NCBI RefSeq assembly: GCF_036373705.1
Contig: NC_089851.1
Location: forward strand, 60,683,850 to 60,747,849
DNA from: Amia ocellicauda
Lineage: Eukaryota; Chordata; Actinopteri; Amiiformes; Amiidae
Direction: 5' to 3'
DNA length: 64,000 nucleotides
Shown: one piece after another, positions 32,859-44,699 of the stretch
How the letters are laid out: each line of letters opens with the position of its first letter
Numbering within the stretch: position 1 is the stretch's first letter
Notes under the pieces: generated by a model
Told to the model about the DNA's origin: nothing
What the model saw: the letters and a program-made list of their open reading frames with translations, nothing else
Database searches by the model: none
Position numbers and translations under genes: made by a program

Positions 32859-33279
32859 TATATTCACAGTATACAATACATGCAATATGAGATTGTTGTG
32901 TATTTAGCAGTATACTAAATGTATATTATAAGGAGACATATATGTATGCATTTTTATATATTTAGTATAAAATACATGTGTAGATGTTACAGTATATTTG
33001 CATATAATTATATATATTAAAAACAAGTTTACATATAATTCTGAATATACTTAAGTTATATTAAGCAATATTTGTATTGTATAATATAGTGTATTTGACC
33101 ATATTTATGTATCAAGTGACATACTAAAACTGCAATTGATATTTAAAAGTATATTTTCACCATATATTATAAAATGGTATGCACATTTATAAAACATATT
33201 AATACATTAAAATACATTTCATATTTCAGAATAATATATATTTTTAAATATTTTATTTTTGTAAGGGTATCTTCCATAA
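32736..33279. other. AT-rich sequence, nothing recognised
   Basis: Rich in tatat and ttgtat words. The open frames here are low complexity. Confidence 0.6.
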
Positions 33280-33466
33280 ATGCAGTTTTACCAAACAAAG
33301 GAAAACCAGGAAAGGTTGGTGGAGGAGATTACGCAGTTTTGGCAGCCCATTCTGAAACCCACTGCAGAATATATTCTGGCAGGAGGTCTGATTAAAATAC
33401 TGGAAAATCTTCAATCAAAGTCAAGAAATGTGTCAAAAGGCTTCCAGTTTCCTTTCCTGCCATGAG
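33280..33466 (+). other. Orphan exon-like open frame
   Basis: A plus-strand frame follows a possible splice acceptor (ataaatgcag|TTTTACC). It reads FYQTKENQERLVEEIT, then FWQPILKPTAEYILAGG, LIKILENLQSKSRNVSK and a stop. Composition is protein-like and unlike the AT-rich surroundings. I do not recognise the family. It could be the last exon of a gene, or a scrap of one carried by a transposon. Confidence 0.3.
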
Positions 33467-33892
33467 AAGTATGCTGATTTCAGAACCTCTATGAAGTAGA
33501 TTCCTTATTTTTAAAAAATAAGTAATGGTTATTTTTTTCACTGTTTCCTCAATATATTAATAATAAACTGTTTTATTTTTTTCTGCAAAATAAGTAAAGT
33601 TTACTTATTTATTTCTGGAGAAATAAGTAATAGTTACTCATTCCTTATTTCTGTTTCCCTGTTTTTTCACAAAATAAGTAATGGTTATTTCAATAATCCC
33701 TGTTTACAAATGTAAGGACTTATAGGACAACAGCATTACATACAGATAGATAACATACATTAGTTATTATGCTAACAAGTGTCCATTATAAACAATCTAT
33801 TAACAAATTATTGATTATGTTATTGTTATATGATTATTACAAATTATACATATATTAGACATTTTTATTTAAACATTTTTGCTATACTATGT
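33467..33892. other. AT-rich spacer with aataagtaa words
   Basis: The words aaataagtaa and ttacttattt recur several times between 33495 and 33690, a degenerate short repeat. No gene. Confidence 0.5.
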
Positions 33893-34142
33893 AGTTTGCA
33901 TGTTCTCCCCGTGTCCACGTGGGTTTCCTCCCACCGTCCAAAGACATGTGGGTTAGGTTAATTGGCTTCTCTAAATTGCCCTGTATGTGGGTGTGTCTGC
34001 GTGTGTGTGTGTGTGTGTGTGTGTTGCCCAGCGATGGACTGGGGTCCCGTCCTGGGTGTATTCCTGCCTTGTGCCCTTTGCCTGCCGGGATCAGTGCTCG
34101 GCGACCTTCGCCAGGATAACTGGTTTCAAAAATGGATGGATA
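33893..34142 (+). mobile_element. 3' end of an L2-type LINE
   Basis: Signature words in order: gcatgttctccccgtgtcc, gtgggtttcctcccacc, gtccaaagacatg, ggttaggttaattggc, gcgatggactgg, caggataactgg and the short tail atggatggata. A (GT)n run sits at 34001-34024. Open frames here are by-products. Confidence 0.85.
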
Positions 34143-34699
34143 ATAGCAGTAATTAACTGGCATGGCAGTTAATGATAATAGATTGATATCGGTGTGCGAA
34201 TGTCATGTTATTATACCCTTTATTAAATATGTTATTAAATACCTTAAAACATATTATAGCAAAAAAGTTTAAAAATGTCTAATATATTTATAATTTGTAA
34301 AATTAATCATATAATAATAACATAACATGTTAATAGATTGTTTATAATGGACACTTAAATAAAAATACACTAAAATAAAGCATTACCATTATTCTTAATA
34401 CATGGATACAAGATAATCAACAACATGGGAGGGCTTGAGAATCTGCTATGGCTTTGTGCAAGGAAATTTGGCACTGAATAAATGTTGGCTACGGCAAACA
34501 TGCGCTGCTGTACAGGCTGACAGAGACACTGTGATGCATTTCTTCAATGAGTGATGCTTACTTAATCTTTATTTCCATTTCCCAGTTTAAGGACACTTAT
34601 CTCTACAGCATTACTTCAGTAGTTCACGCAGCCCCCTATAGAAGTCAGCGGAAGATGTAGTGATTGAAGTAATGGAGGTATCTTGGCCTGTACACACTT
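34143..34699. other. Unassigned AT-rich sequence
   Basis: Part of it (about 34250-34370) is an inverted copy of sequence at 33780-33880 around the L2 tail (for example ttgtttataatggacactt against aagtgtccattataaacaa). The L2 end is thus flanked by inverted AT-rich arms of roughly 100 bp. Confidence 0.6.
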
Positions 34700-34950
34700 G
34701 GCAGAGGGAACGACAGCCTGGCCATGGAACACCTACCCCCAGCTCCATCTTGAGATTAGCGATTGTTCTCTTGATTGTTGACATTGACACAGATACGCCT
34801 ACCTCCTGGAGGGTATTCTTGATCTGGCCAACTGTTGTGAAGGGGTTTTCCTCACCAGGGAAAATATTCTGTCATCCACCACAGTTGTTTTCCGTGGTGT
34901 TCCTGGCCTTTTGGTGTTCCTGCGCTCACCAGTACGTTCTTATTAGTGGA
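34700..34950 (-). pseudogene. Tc1-like transposase N-terminal scrap
   Basis: The minus strand reads RPGTPRKTTVVDDRIFSLVR and, one frame over, GQIKNTLQEVGVSVSMSTIK. This is the second helix-turn-helix of a Tc1 transposase (relatives read GRPRKTT). There is at least one frameshift between these pieces. The catalytic domain does not follow on this strand. Confidence 0.65.
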
Positions 34951-34989
34951 TTTGGCCCCACCTAATGTTTTTGCTCTCTGATTGGTTTG

Positions 34990-35840
34990 TTTTGATATCT
35001 AAGGTAAAACACCCCAAGAACAAGCAGGATCTAAAGACAGCTGTAGTGCAGGCCTGGCATAGCATCACCAGGGAAGAAACCCAGCATCTGGTGATGTCTA
35101 TGGGTTCCAGACTTCAGGCAGTCATTGACTGCAAAGGATTTGCAACTGATAGGGAGACATTTTACTCCCTCAATAAACAGGCGGACAAGGAATACTCAGG
35201 ACCCGATTTAACTGAAATAATACCAAAATAGTTTATTCAGCTACAACTAAGTGCTCTGGAGATGGTCAGTCAGCAAGACACATCTAAGGTTTTTCTAAAG
35301 AACATGCTATCATATACAAGATGCCTCCCTTTGGTTGCTGGGCAACTGGATGACGTCAATGATGTACCCCAAACTTGATCACAGACTTCTCCTTTGTCTT
35401 CTGTTTTCTCTATAGCCTTGGATGAAAATGTTTTTCTAAAAATCAGCTACACAGAACTACTGCACCTGTCCTCTGCGGAGCAATACACAAAGCTTAAATT
35501 CATACATGGGTTACACAATCTTACTGCAACAATGGTGCAAATATATTTGGCATTCGGACAGGCCACTGTCCCGCATCACAACCAAGTATTGAAACTCACA
35601 ATTTAATTAATGATTATGTTAGTTTGTCCAAATACTTTTGAGCCCCTAAAATTGGGGGGACCACATAAAAATTGGTTTAATTCCTACACCATTCACCCGA
35701 TTTGGATGTAACTACCCTCCAATTAAAGATGAAAGTCTACACTTAAAGCACATCTTGATTGTTTCCTTTCCAATCCATTGTGATGGTGTACAGAGCCAAA
35801 TTGACAATTGGGTCTGTCCAAATATTTATGGACCGGACTG
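34990..35840 (+). mobile_element. Tc1-like transposon, 3' half
   Basis: The plus strand keeps the transposase C-terminus (KNKQDLKTAVVQAWHSITRE, then RLQAVIDCKGFAT) followed by a non-coding tail. The right terminal repeat reads tccaaatatttatggaccgg and ends at ACTG before TA at 35841-35842. The catalytic domain is absent. The N-terminal piece of a similar protein next to it lies on the opposite strand, so two copies, or one inverted copy, are involved. Confidence 0.7.
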
Positions 35841-35846
35841 TATACC

Positions 35847-36310
35847 TGTAACGAAGGACTGCCATGGCGGGGAACCCAGGTGCGGAGTGAGAGGTGGTCA
35901 GAAACAGGCTGTGGTCAATGCCGGCAAACCGTAATATCCAGGGAAATCCACAAGTCCTGGTCGATAAGACAAGCAGGGGGTCAATGATCAGGCAAACAGG
36001 CTGGTAGGGAGAATACGGGAATTGGTGGAGGAACACGTGGAGGTTGTAAACAATCAATAACAAAAGGATACAAGACTTAGCAGTGAATTAAAGTCACAGA
36101 GGGGTTTATATGTGTAGCAGAGAGGAGCAGAGGACGGTGAAGGAGAGTGTTGGTACAATGGGAGTTCGAGGATGATAGAACAAGTGCACATGGTGCCGAG
36201 GAATGTTAAGTGGCTGATTGCTGGGGAATGTGAGGGTTTAGAATTCCGGTGATGCTGACCTCTGCAGGGGAGCTTGTGAATTGCGGGATGTGTGGGATAC
36301 AACAGTGACA
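35847..36310 (-). mobile_element. Solo LTR with 5-bp target duplication
   Basis: The block begins TGTAACGAAG and ends CAGTGACA on the plus strand. It is flanked on both sides by the exact pentamer atacc (35842-35846 and 36311-36315). TG...CA ends, 464 bp length and a TATA-like catataaaccc on the minus strand indicate a Gypsy-type LTR in minus orientation. No internal genes: a solo LTR. The target is the junction just outside the Tc1 terminal repeat. Confidence 0.8.
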
Positions 36311-36451
36311 ATACCACTTGTTATTGTGTGTTTGAGTTTACTTGCATGGATTGTCTATTCATGTCAATATTAAAATTCCAAAGCATAACATTTATTCACA
36401 ACATGCTTTAGTGTTAAATGTTTGATATGGCAGCGCATATAAAGGTGTATA

Positions 36452-37060
36452 CAGCTCTGGAAAAAATTAAGAGACCAGTGCACAATTATCAGTTTCTCTG
36501 GTTTTACTATTTATAGGTATATGTTTTGGTAAAATGAACATTTTTGTTTTATTCTATAAACTGCTGAAAACATTTTTCCCAAATTCCAAATAAAAATATT
36601 GTCATTTAGAGCATGTATTTGCAGAAATTTACAACTGGACAAAATTACAAAAAAGATGCAGTGTTGTCAGACCTCAAATAATGCAAAGAAAATAAGTTCA
36701 TATTAATTTTTTAAAAACATAATACTAATGTTTTAACTTACAAAGAGTTCAGAAATTAATATTTGGTGATTTTCAATCACAGCATTCATGCGTCTTGGCA
36801 TGCTCTCCACCAGTCTTTCACATCGCTGTTGGGTGACTTTATGCCACTCCTGGCGCACAAATTCAAGCAACTCGGCTTTGATTGATGCGTCCTTCACAAA
36901 GACAAATCTGCATCTCTTCCTGCTTGTCTGCTATCTCTGCCTGGATGCACTCACACCACCTCAAGCTCAACCTCTCCAAATCTTTTTTACATTCCGTTAA
37001 TTCCTTTAGAAATCAGGATAAATTGGGTAAAACCAGAAAAGCATCTAATTAATTCTCATT
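36452..37060 (-). mobile_element. Tc1 transposon fragment (CAGCTCTGG terminal repeat)
   Basis: It starts after a TA with CAGCTCTGGAAAAAATTAAG, a terminal repeat common in fish Tc1 elements. The minus strand carries the transposase C-terminus (EWHKVTQQRCERLVESMPRR, MNAVIENH). The remainder of the transposase and the far terminal repeat are missing. Confidence 0.8.
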
Positions 37061-37094
37061 CAGGAGTCAACATAAAAAACAGAAAAGAAACAGA

Positions 37095-37259
37095 AAACCA
37101 TCCTGAGGTTCTGTGACACCGAAGAAGGTTTCCTACTGTTCACAGAGAAAGGGGAGCAATTGCTTGCCCCAGTGGAGGACCTTCTACGGCAGATGGGATT
37201 GAAGACTGTGGAGGAGATCGAACAGCTTCTCCCTGTAGTAGCAGACATAACTATCCAAA
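37095..37259 (+). other. Orphan exon-like open frame
   Basis: The plus-strand frame reads TILRFCDTEEGFLLFTEKGE, QLLAPVEDLLRQMGLKTVEE and IEQLLPVVADITIQ. It is bounded by an AG near 37094 and a possible donor (CCAAA|GTAAAA) at 37259. It is amphipathic, leucine-rich and protein-like. I do not recognise it. It could belong with the frame at 33280 to one gene broken up by transposons, but nothing proves that. Confidence 0.3.
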
Positions 37260-37260
37260 G

Positions 37261-38034
37261 TAAAAAAAAAATGCAATCAATCTATTGCAATTAGCAATGA
37301 GGAGTAGCATTTAGTGCTATTGTTTGGCTCCAAACCAGAAGCCTATTGGATGATGTGTTATTTTAAATAAGTATGTATAATATAAAAATAGTAACAGACT
37401 GATTTGTTTTTTTGTATACACATATTTTACTGTTTTAGTTTTTAATTTACTTTTTTTTAATTAAGTTAATTACATGCAATTAAATGTGTGTGTATATATA
37501 TGTTTCCAATTTTGTTTACTTTTTAACAAAATTAAAGTGTTCCGAAGCCCAACCCTGCAGCAACACCAGTCTATCACAAGGCAACTCTAATTATCTCTAA
37601 TTAAGGACACAAGTCTAACACAGGGTAACTCTAATTCTAATGTTTGTTATATTTCTTTTTGATAATTTTCAAGATAAGAAAATGTACAAACAAATGATAT
37701 ATGCCAATATTCAGTAAATAATTATCCATTAAGTTTAATCTGAGGATTTTTACAGCTTTTCTTCTACCCCCAAAATTCCAACTCCTGTTACAACTTTGGT
37801 AGAAACATAGTATACATACCAGCCAATTAATTCCCTATATTATCCTTATCTAATAGCCTTAGCTTATTTTCCTTAAACACCTTTTTCAAATCATTTAACG
37901 TTTCGATTATTTTCAAAAACTACTACTAGTAGCTTACTACTGTTAACAATAACTTACATGTACTTATAGTAACTTACATACTGTAGCATTGGGGGGGCAT
38001 TTTATTGGTTATTATGAATTATTATTTATTATTT
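37261..38034. other. AT-rich sequence, nothing recognised
   Basis: No RNA gene, coding exon or element end that I can support. Confidence 0.6.
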
Positions 38035-38092
38035 TGTATTGTAAGGATAAGGGTGTCTGCCAAGAGATAAATAATAATAATAATTTAATTAT
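38035..38092 (+). mobile_element. SINE/LINE 3' tail
   Basis: The words taaggataagggtgtctgcc, then aagagataaat and (AAT)n form the 3' tail shared by several fish SINEs and their partner LINEs. Confidence 0.6.
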
Positions 38093-39355
38093 TGAAACAG
38101 CGATACACAGCAGACCGACACTGTACACACTGCCGCTCACGCTTGGCTGCGAGGCACTGCCTGAAGAGCTGGAGTCTCTGGCCTGCGCCCCCTCCTCCCC
38201 TGTCTGCTGGCCAGGAGCCGTAAGTGTCCATCCTCATTTCTGATGCCAATGTAGTATTTTCAGCGGGGGAAAACAAGTAGCCCACAAATCGCTTGCTTAC
38301 TTGCTGCTAGATTTATTGAAGAAAAAAACTACGCGCCTCTTGCCCAGAAGAAGTTCACACAGTTACAGGTGTTGCTCCGCACACGTGGTCACCAACTCTA
38401 AAACCCCTGCACACACCCTAATAAACCCCAGCTACCTTACCTAAATTAGCATAACACATTTTTAAATAAATTAAACTGAGCACTTTATCTCCGTTGTTAC
38501 ACATACATAGTATTAATAATTATACTGTTCTTACCATATGTAAATCCTGCAATAAATCATTCCCCAGCGTGAAGTAATTTTCACAAAACGAAATCCAAAT
38601 ATAAATTTTTGCTAGTCTTTAGATGTGCCCAGCAAATGTAGTCTGTAACTCTAAGTTAAAACTTTAATAACACTCATGTATTACAATCAAACTTGAAAAA
38701 TAGGGCATCCAAAACAGGAATGTCACAAAATGTTGTATCACTATATTAAAATAATATCATATGAAAGCTGTTGGGACTGAGGGACGGAAGCTCAGTTCGT
38801 TAGCTTTGCCCCTCATATTAGGAATTGGGGGTGCACAAAATGTACTAATTAATGTTTAATCTTAATTGTAAACTACTGTAAATAAATGAATAAACATATC
38901 AAGATGGCTTCCTTTGATCTACTGGCAGAGGTCTGGTCTCATAGTTCTCAAAGCAACTGTTGATCAATAATGATGAGGTGACCTCTCCAGCCACAGATTA
39001 GCCACAGAAATCTTGAAGGAGATGCTGGGAGTGACTTCTGCAGTGTCAGAACAGCCTTGCTAAAATTTGCTTGCTTGACAATTAATACAATTGGCTCTGT
39101 TGACATGTTTTTCAATCATTAATATAAAACATTATACAGTTTATACAAAACATTAATACCGGCTCTTCAAAAAGTTTTACATTTATATTTATAAATGTTA
39201 TTTTGTATACTGGTAAGTTAGCCTTGATTGGTCTTTGTTCACATATTTTTCTTTTTAAGCTGTCAAAAGCAAAATATACCATACCTCTGTTTTGGATAGC
39301 GTACAGTTGCTAATAATAATACAAACCATACATTTCATTACAATAACACACACAC
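38093..39355. other. Unassigned, small exon-like piece at the start
   Basis: At 38110-38220 a GC-rich frame (EALPEELESLACAPSSPVCW) ends at gcc|gtaagt, which would be a good splice donor. It is too short to assign. The rest is AT-rich without features. Confidence 0.3.
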
Positions 39356-40140
39356 ATATATATTAAGGCTGTCAGTCCATTCAAATATTTGATCGGTTAA
39401 TCAATGGGCAATTGCTGATTAATCGGGCACTTATTAAAATAAAAACAACGCTGTAACATGAATGGTAAAATATATATATATATATAGGAATATATATTTA
39501 AAAAACACCAAATCATTATAATAAGCAAACTAAATTATAATTGCTACAGCAAATGGGTGCTCACAAATTATACTGTAAACTACACTGCTCTTGTAAGAAA
39601 AGCATTGCATGCAAATGAAACAGAAAACCTTTCCTTGTCTTCAATATTTCCTTACAAATCGAGTTTGAATCCAAAGTTTAGTTTCCCATTAGCGGCTTGT
39701 GACCCTGTAGTTTGTGTGCTGATACTGTACACGTGATGTGATCTTTTGCATGATTTGCCTTTATAATTTAACTCTAGAAGTGCACGGCTGGTCAGTTTGA
39801 CTGATTTAATTTGAATTACTATGTGTTCCTGAATACACTATGGATACCAATTCCTGACTTTTCCTAAATATATGTATTAAATATGCCTACAGCATTTTAG
39901 CTTTTTTTATTAAGTTTTTTATTTGATCATTATTATACTATAGTTTTGGCTCTTGTAGGTAGTTTGAAATGTCGGTGCTTCTAGTGCGTACTGTATACTA
40001 GCCAGTCATTATAATAGACATTTTTAATTTGTTTAAATCTGCTTGATAAATGATCTTTTAAGAACTATACTGTGATGATTATATATATATATATATATAT
40101 ATATACTGTGTCATTTATGTTGTTGTAACTTACCATTACA
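39356..40140. other. AT-rich with simple repeats and a possible DNA-element scrap
   Basis: ttaaggctgtcagtccatt followed by gattaatcgggc (39364-39430) resembles the end of a widespread short non-autonomous element of fish. (TA)n runs lie at 39471-39486 and 40079-40106. Confidence 0.35.
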
Positions 40141-40769
40141 TATAGTGTGCCTTCCAGATGTATGCATACCCCTGATTCAATGTAACAAAAATAGTTTTAG
40201 CAAAGAAAAGAGAACAATGTTGTTTTTTGTTTGTTTCTGTTTTGTTTAAATACATGCACACATGAAACAATGTAGGACTATCAGTGTTAGATATCGCAAA
40301 AATATTAAAGTACAAGTTTTGAACAAATATGCAAATATGTTTTTGCGAAGTACAGTACTGAAACTAGTATTGCTTTCATTAATTTCTGCAACAAATACTG
40401 AGTGTACACTTGCATAGATGTGAGTGAAGCCATCTTCTTTTTGCCAATGTACAGCATGGCAGAAGCTGCCATAACTAAATATTCCTATACATATTTACAC
40501 TCTTGATCTTGCTTTTCTCTTTCAAAACTCAAAACTTCACCATGTAGTCTCGCTCCCAAACACCCTTTATATAGCATGCAATTGCATCACGATTTAATCT
40601 GTATTCACCTGATTAAATCATGCAATTTCATGCATTCGGATTTCATGAAATCCAACGAAATTGAACACATTCGGATTCCATGGAAATTTCATAGTGTATC
40701 GCAAAGCTCTTTACAAGAAAATATAGTTAATTAAATATTAAAACTACAATTAAGATAGACAATAAAACA
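40141..40769. other. AT-rich sequence, nothing recognised
   Basis: No supported feature. Confidence 0.6.
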
Positions 40770-41060
40770 ATACAATTATACTATAGTACTTACTACAGTA
40801 GTACAACAAATACTGTAGGACACTGTTGTATACCACACTAAACTTTTATACTATGGTATACTGAATAATGTGTGACATACGATAGTACACTGTTATACTA
40901 CAGTATACTCTTGTTACGTGATATACTATAGTATCTTGTAATGTACTATAGTGCCTCCTACGGTACTTAGACAAATATTGAACTACCCTGTTGTATACTA
41001 TAGTTTACTGTAGTACCTTGTGATGTACTATAGTACTTAATATATTACATGTACACTGAA
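40770..41060. repeat. Cluster of short palindromic TACTATAGTA-like words
   Basis: Words such as actatagtac, tactgtagtac, tatactatagt and tactacagtat recur more than ten times on both strands over about 290 bp. Because each is nearly self-complementary the block could fold on itself. No gene or element end is seen. Confidence 0.6.
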
Positions 41061-42009
41061 ACATACTGCTTACTGTACTTCCACAATGTTTCTCATGGAA
41101 CTTTAGCATTCTAGTTATAAATAATATCATCATTATTATTATGCTTTTACTTTGTATTGCCTACAGGTCTTACACATACTAGTACAGACTGTTACCGAGG
41201 GTCTGGTGGAGAGAAAATGGCCACCTATTCCTTAAGAAAATCATATTAATAAATATATCTTCACTTCAGACATTTGTGACATTGCTATATTTAAAACAAT
41301 TTATACAAATAACAGAATTAAGATAAAATTGTGGTGCAGTTCCCCTTAAAGTTTAAGAAAAACTTATTTTAGCAAATACATTGTTTATTCATTACTTGAA
41401 TCGCTTCACATTACATAAATAAATGAATAAATGTAGTAGTGTTGACATAAATAAATGTCCATATGAACATGTATTTATGTATTAATGTATTGATTATTTT
41501 CACTGTAATTAAAATTTAAAACAAATTCACAGTGAAAATAATAAATAAATGTTGAAATAAATAAATACATGTTCTAATAAATACATGGAGATGTATTTAT
41601 TATTGTATTTAATTCAAAATCTGTTTATTTATCCATCTATTTATTTCCACATTAATTCATGTATTTATTATTTTCTCCATGTATTTATTTTTAATTTTGT
41701 CATGGATAGTATGGAGGATAATTTGTGCCAAAATGTAAAAAAAAAAAAAAAAAAAAAACAATGTATAAATAAATAAATAAATATGTAGATAGTAAAGACG
41801 TTAATTCCGTTCGGAACTTAAAATGGTGTCCAGACTGTTCCTATTGCACAGACCTCCTGATGTGCCTTGTCCTAATGGATAATTTCTGTAATGGATAATT
41901 TAATCGCTGGATCTATAGAGTTGAACATAAGACAACATACGGACATACGGACATACTCGGTCAGGCGCAATAGTAAAAACTAATTGGAGCTATTTGCTCC
42001 TTAGTGATA
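41061..42009. other. AT-rich, (AAAT)n-like region
   Basis: Degenerate aaataaat / atttattt words dominate 41390-41700. A run of about 22 A at 41738-41759 follows, then (AAAT)n. No gene. Confidence 0.6.
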
Positions 42010-43334
42010 TACTTTGCTTTTCCAGCTGTAAATATATATAACACATACATCAGAAATCAACGTGATAACTATATGAAACACCAGGTATGCAACTAAATAA
42101 GCTTGAGAAGGTAAATGGAAAAATGGAGAGCAGCAGCAATCTAAAGCTACTTAAATGGTTAGATTGTGTTTTAAAGTACACAAAATGAAACTTAGAGAAT
42201 AAAGTGTTTACTACTATATTATGATATTAGAAGTATTGATGGTACTACTAATGTAATTAAATTGATACATTTCAATCAAATAAGTGTAGATGGTTTATTG
42301 AGATTGAAATGGCTTGTTCCTTAAAATATTAGACCACAAGAGGGGGAACTTGACCTTGAATACTCTACTTACCAAAACCTTTAAGCAACAATTGTTGTCA
42401 ACATGTGTCTTCATCTGATTCATATTTTTATGAGTCTGAAGCCATACATTTCTCGACTCCAAGCACCTGGAAGCCTCAAAAGTTGGGGGCCAAGCAACGA
42501 AGTTGCTGGAACCCTATTGTTAGGATTATTATTTTTCAGCAGTATCTTTTCAAAAGCCTATAGAAACCAATGCTTGATGAAAACTCATGAAACTTCATAC
42601 AGTGATAGATGGCTATGTAGTACTATGCCATATTCAATATGGAGGCCATATGTCACATGGTCTGGTGGCCATAGTGGCTTAAGTGACACATTTTGGAAAA
42701 TATACAAAAATCTTCTTCTCCGAAACCGCAGACGGGACAGATGTGAAACTTGGTGTGTGATGTTATGTTATGGCCTAAATTCAGATTTGTTCAAAACAAG
42801 TCAATAAGTCATATGGTTTGGCAGCCATATTGGATTGGCCAAGAATCTTCAAAGATCTTCATCTCCGAAATGGTTGGTCTGATTGATATGAAATTTTGTA
42901 CACGTGACCTTGGCTAGCTCCTCTATCAGATTTGTTCAAGGCAAGTTGATTGAGAAAACAAAATGGCCGCCATGAGCCAATCAAATTTCAGAGATGGTCA
43001 AGTTGCAAATAAATGCATATGGTGCAGTATGGAACTATGTTAGAATGTATTGGACTGATTGTTACTGGTCATTATTATTATTATTATTATACTTATTTTT
43101 TCTTCTCTTCCACCAGAATATGTTCAAATGCCTATAACTTTTGAACCGCAGTCAAAAAAGTCACCAGACTTTGAATGGATGTAGGGGTCTATGGCATGGT
43201 CACTAGATCGCAAAATGGCGGCATAATGTCACATGGTTTGGTAGTCATCTTGATTGTAGTCCAGGCAAACAATTACAGTTTTCAAACATAGTTTTCTCAG
43301 GAACGGGAAAGATATTGTACATATTGCGCTTATG
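42010..43334 (+). repeat. Dispersed repeat copy A, left part
   Basis: Matches copy B at 58530-60640 over its length with many differences (for example gaccacaagagggggaactt, atgcctataacttttgaac, aatgtcacatggtttgg). It includes an (ATT)n microsatellite at 43075-43092 and the phrase aaccctattgttaggattatt typical of an abundant fish repeat. The 134-codon frame at 42403-42807 is non-coding repeat sequence. The copy is interrupted at 43334 by the Polinton. Confidence 0.85.
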
Positions 43335-43910
43335 AGTAGTAATGATGGCACTTTATGTCAAAGTGTCAGGTGGCCCCACCCCTACCCAGAAGCCCCATGG
43401 GCTGGGAAGCCCCGCCTTACCCAGAAGCCCCACGGGCCAAGAAGCCCCTCCTTACCCTGTACCCTTTGATCCTCTCCAGTCAGCCAACTTGTTAGGTTAC
43501 AGGTTTTACCCTTTGACCCTCTCCTGTCAGCCATCTTGTTTGGATGACCGTAATCCTGTTAGGATGACAGCCATCTTGTTTGGATGACCTCCATCTTGTT
43601 AGGATGACAGGCATTTTGGAAAGGGCACAGGTCATCTTGACAAGTGTTTACTGCCATCTCACCCTGATGGTGTATGTGTGTGTGTGTGTGTGTAATGTTT
43701 AAGAGTTTAAACTTATTATTATTTGTGTTAGGTTATGTTTTATGATTAGGTTTGTTATGATAAGTTGTTAGCAAAATAAAATACATTAAAATAAAAAGAG
43801 AACAACAACATAAAGTTTTAATAAAAAAGTATTTTAAACTGTGTTTAGTGATGTGCGTGTGATGATTTTAGGTTATATATTTTATGATTATTTTTGGGGT
43901 GGTACAGTGT
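43335..43910 (+). repeat. Left terminal inverted repeat of the Polinton
   Basis: Aligns in inverse to 54285-54891. Contains a set of near-repeats of gccatcttgtttggatgac, a run of cccagaagcccc units and a (GT)n tract at 43674-43694. Polinton terminal repeats of several hundred bases starting with AG are usual. Confidence 0.9.
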
Positions 43911-44141
43911 TGGAAAAATAAAAGAGAAAGAAAAGGTATAGACATTCAAAATATGAGACTCAGTAAAATATATTTCAATGTCAATATTTTATTGTGACAG
44001 CTCTAAAAATGACAACAAGGCATCAAGTCAGATGTAGACAGTGAGATTAGATACTGACTCGGGTGACCAATGATCCCGCTTCCCCAACACCTACAGCAGC
44101 CAGGAAGAAACAACTGAACTGTACTGCACTAGCTACTCCCT

Positions 44142-44450
44142 CTACTTGTTTATTGGCCAGGGCAGTGACACTATTCTGTCTAGCACAGTGTAGAAATTGG
44201 GTTTGGTCATGATAGGGATAGTATTTCCAAAAGAACTGTGCAGAACTTTTTGGACAGATGTAAAAGCAGATTCACCAGGATGTGTCTCTTTATACAGCAT
44301 TCTCTTGAGCACATTGGGGAGGGACGCCACTGTTTTTTCAACATCAGCAACTAGCGATTTCACATCAGAATTACCAGTATCATACAAATCACCAAACTTG
44401 TGAGCTATTAGAGTGAGGATGACATCTTCAAACATAGATTCCTCAAACAT
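44142..44450 (-). CDS. Polinton small ORF, unknown
   Basis: A 102-codon frame just inside the left terminal repeat (starts MFEESMFEDVILTLIAHKFG). It has no motif I recognise and no visible signal peptide or membrane segment. It is transcribed, if at all, toward the left end. It may be the remnant of a longer gene. Confidence 0.35.
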   Translation of the reverse strand: MFEESMFEDVILTLIAHKFGDLYDTGNSDVKSLVADVEKTVASLPNVLKRMLYKETHPGESAFTSVQKVLHSSFGNTIPIMTKPNFYTVLDRIVSLPWPINK

Positions 44451-44699
44451 ACGTAAACGTAATTCCAGGGGCCCCGGGGGTTTCTTTCTCTGAAAAAATT
44501 TAGGAATTAATATAATGTCTTATTGCACAGAAAAGCAGAGCAGGCACAAACAGTATTTTAATCTGTTAAAATTAATCTGTTAGATTAATCTAATTAATCT
44601 AATGAATTAGCATTAGAAGCTGATAATAATAACCAACCAGACTTGGAAATTCAGGAATATATAGATTTGCACGTGTCTGATGGGTAAGCATTAGAAGCG

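Noticed and set aside
42403-42807. 134-codon plus-strand frame
   Set aside because: It lies in the dispersed repeat, is not conserved in the second copy, and has no motif.
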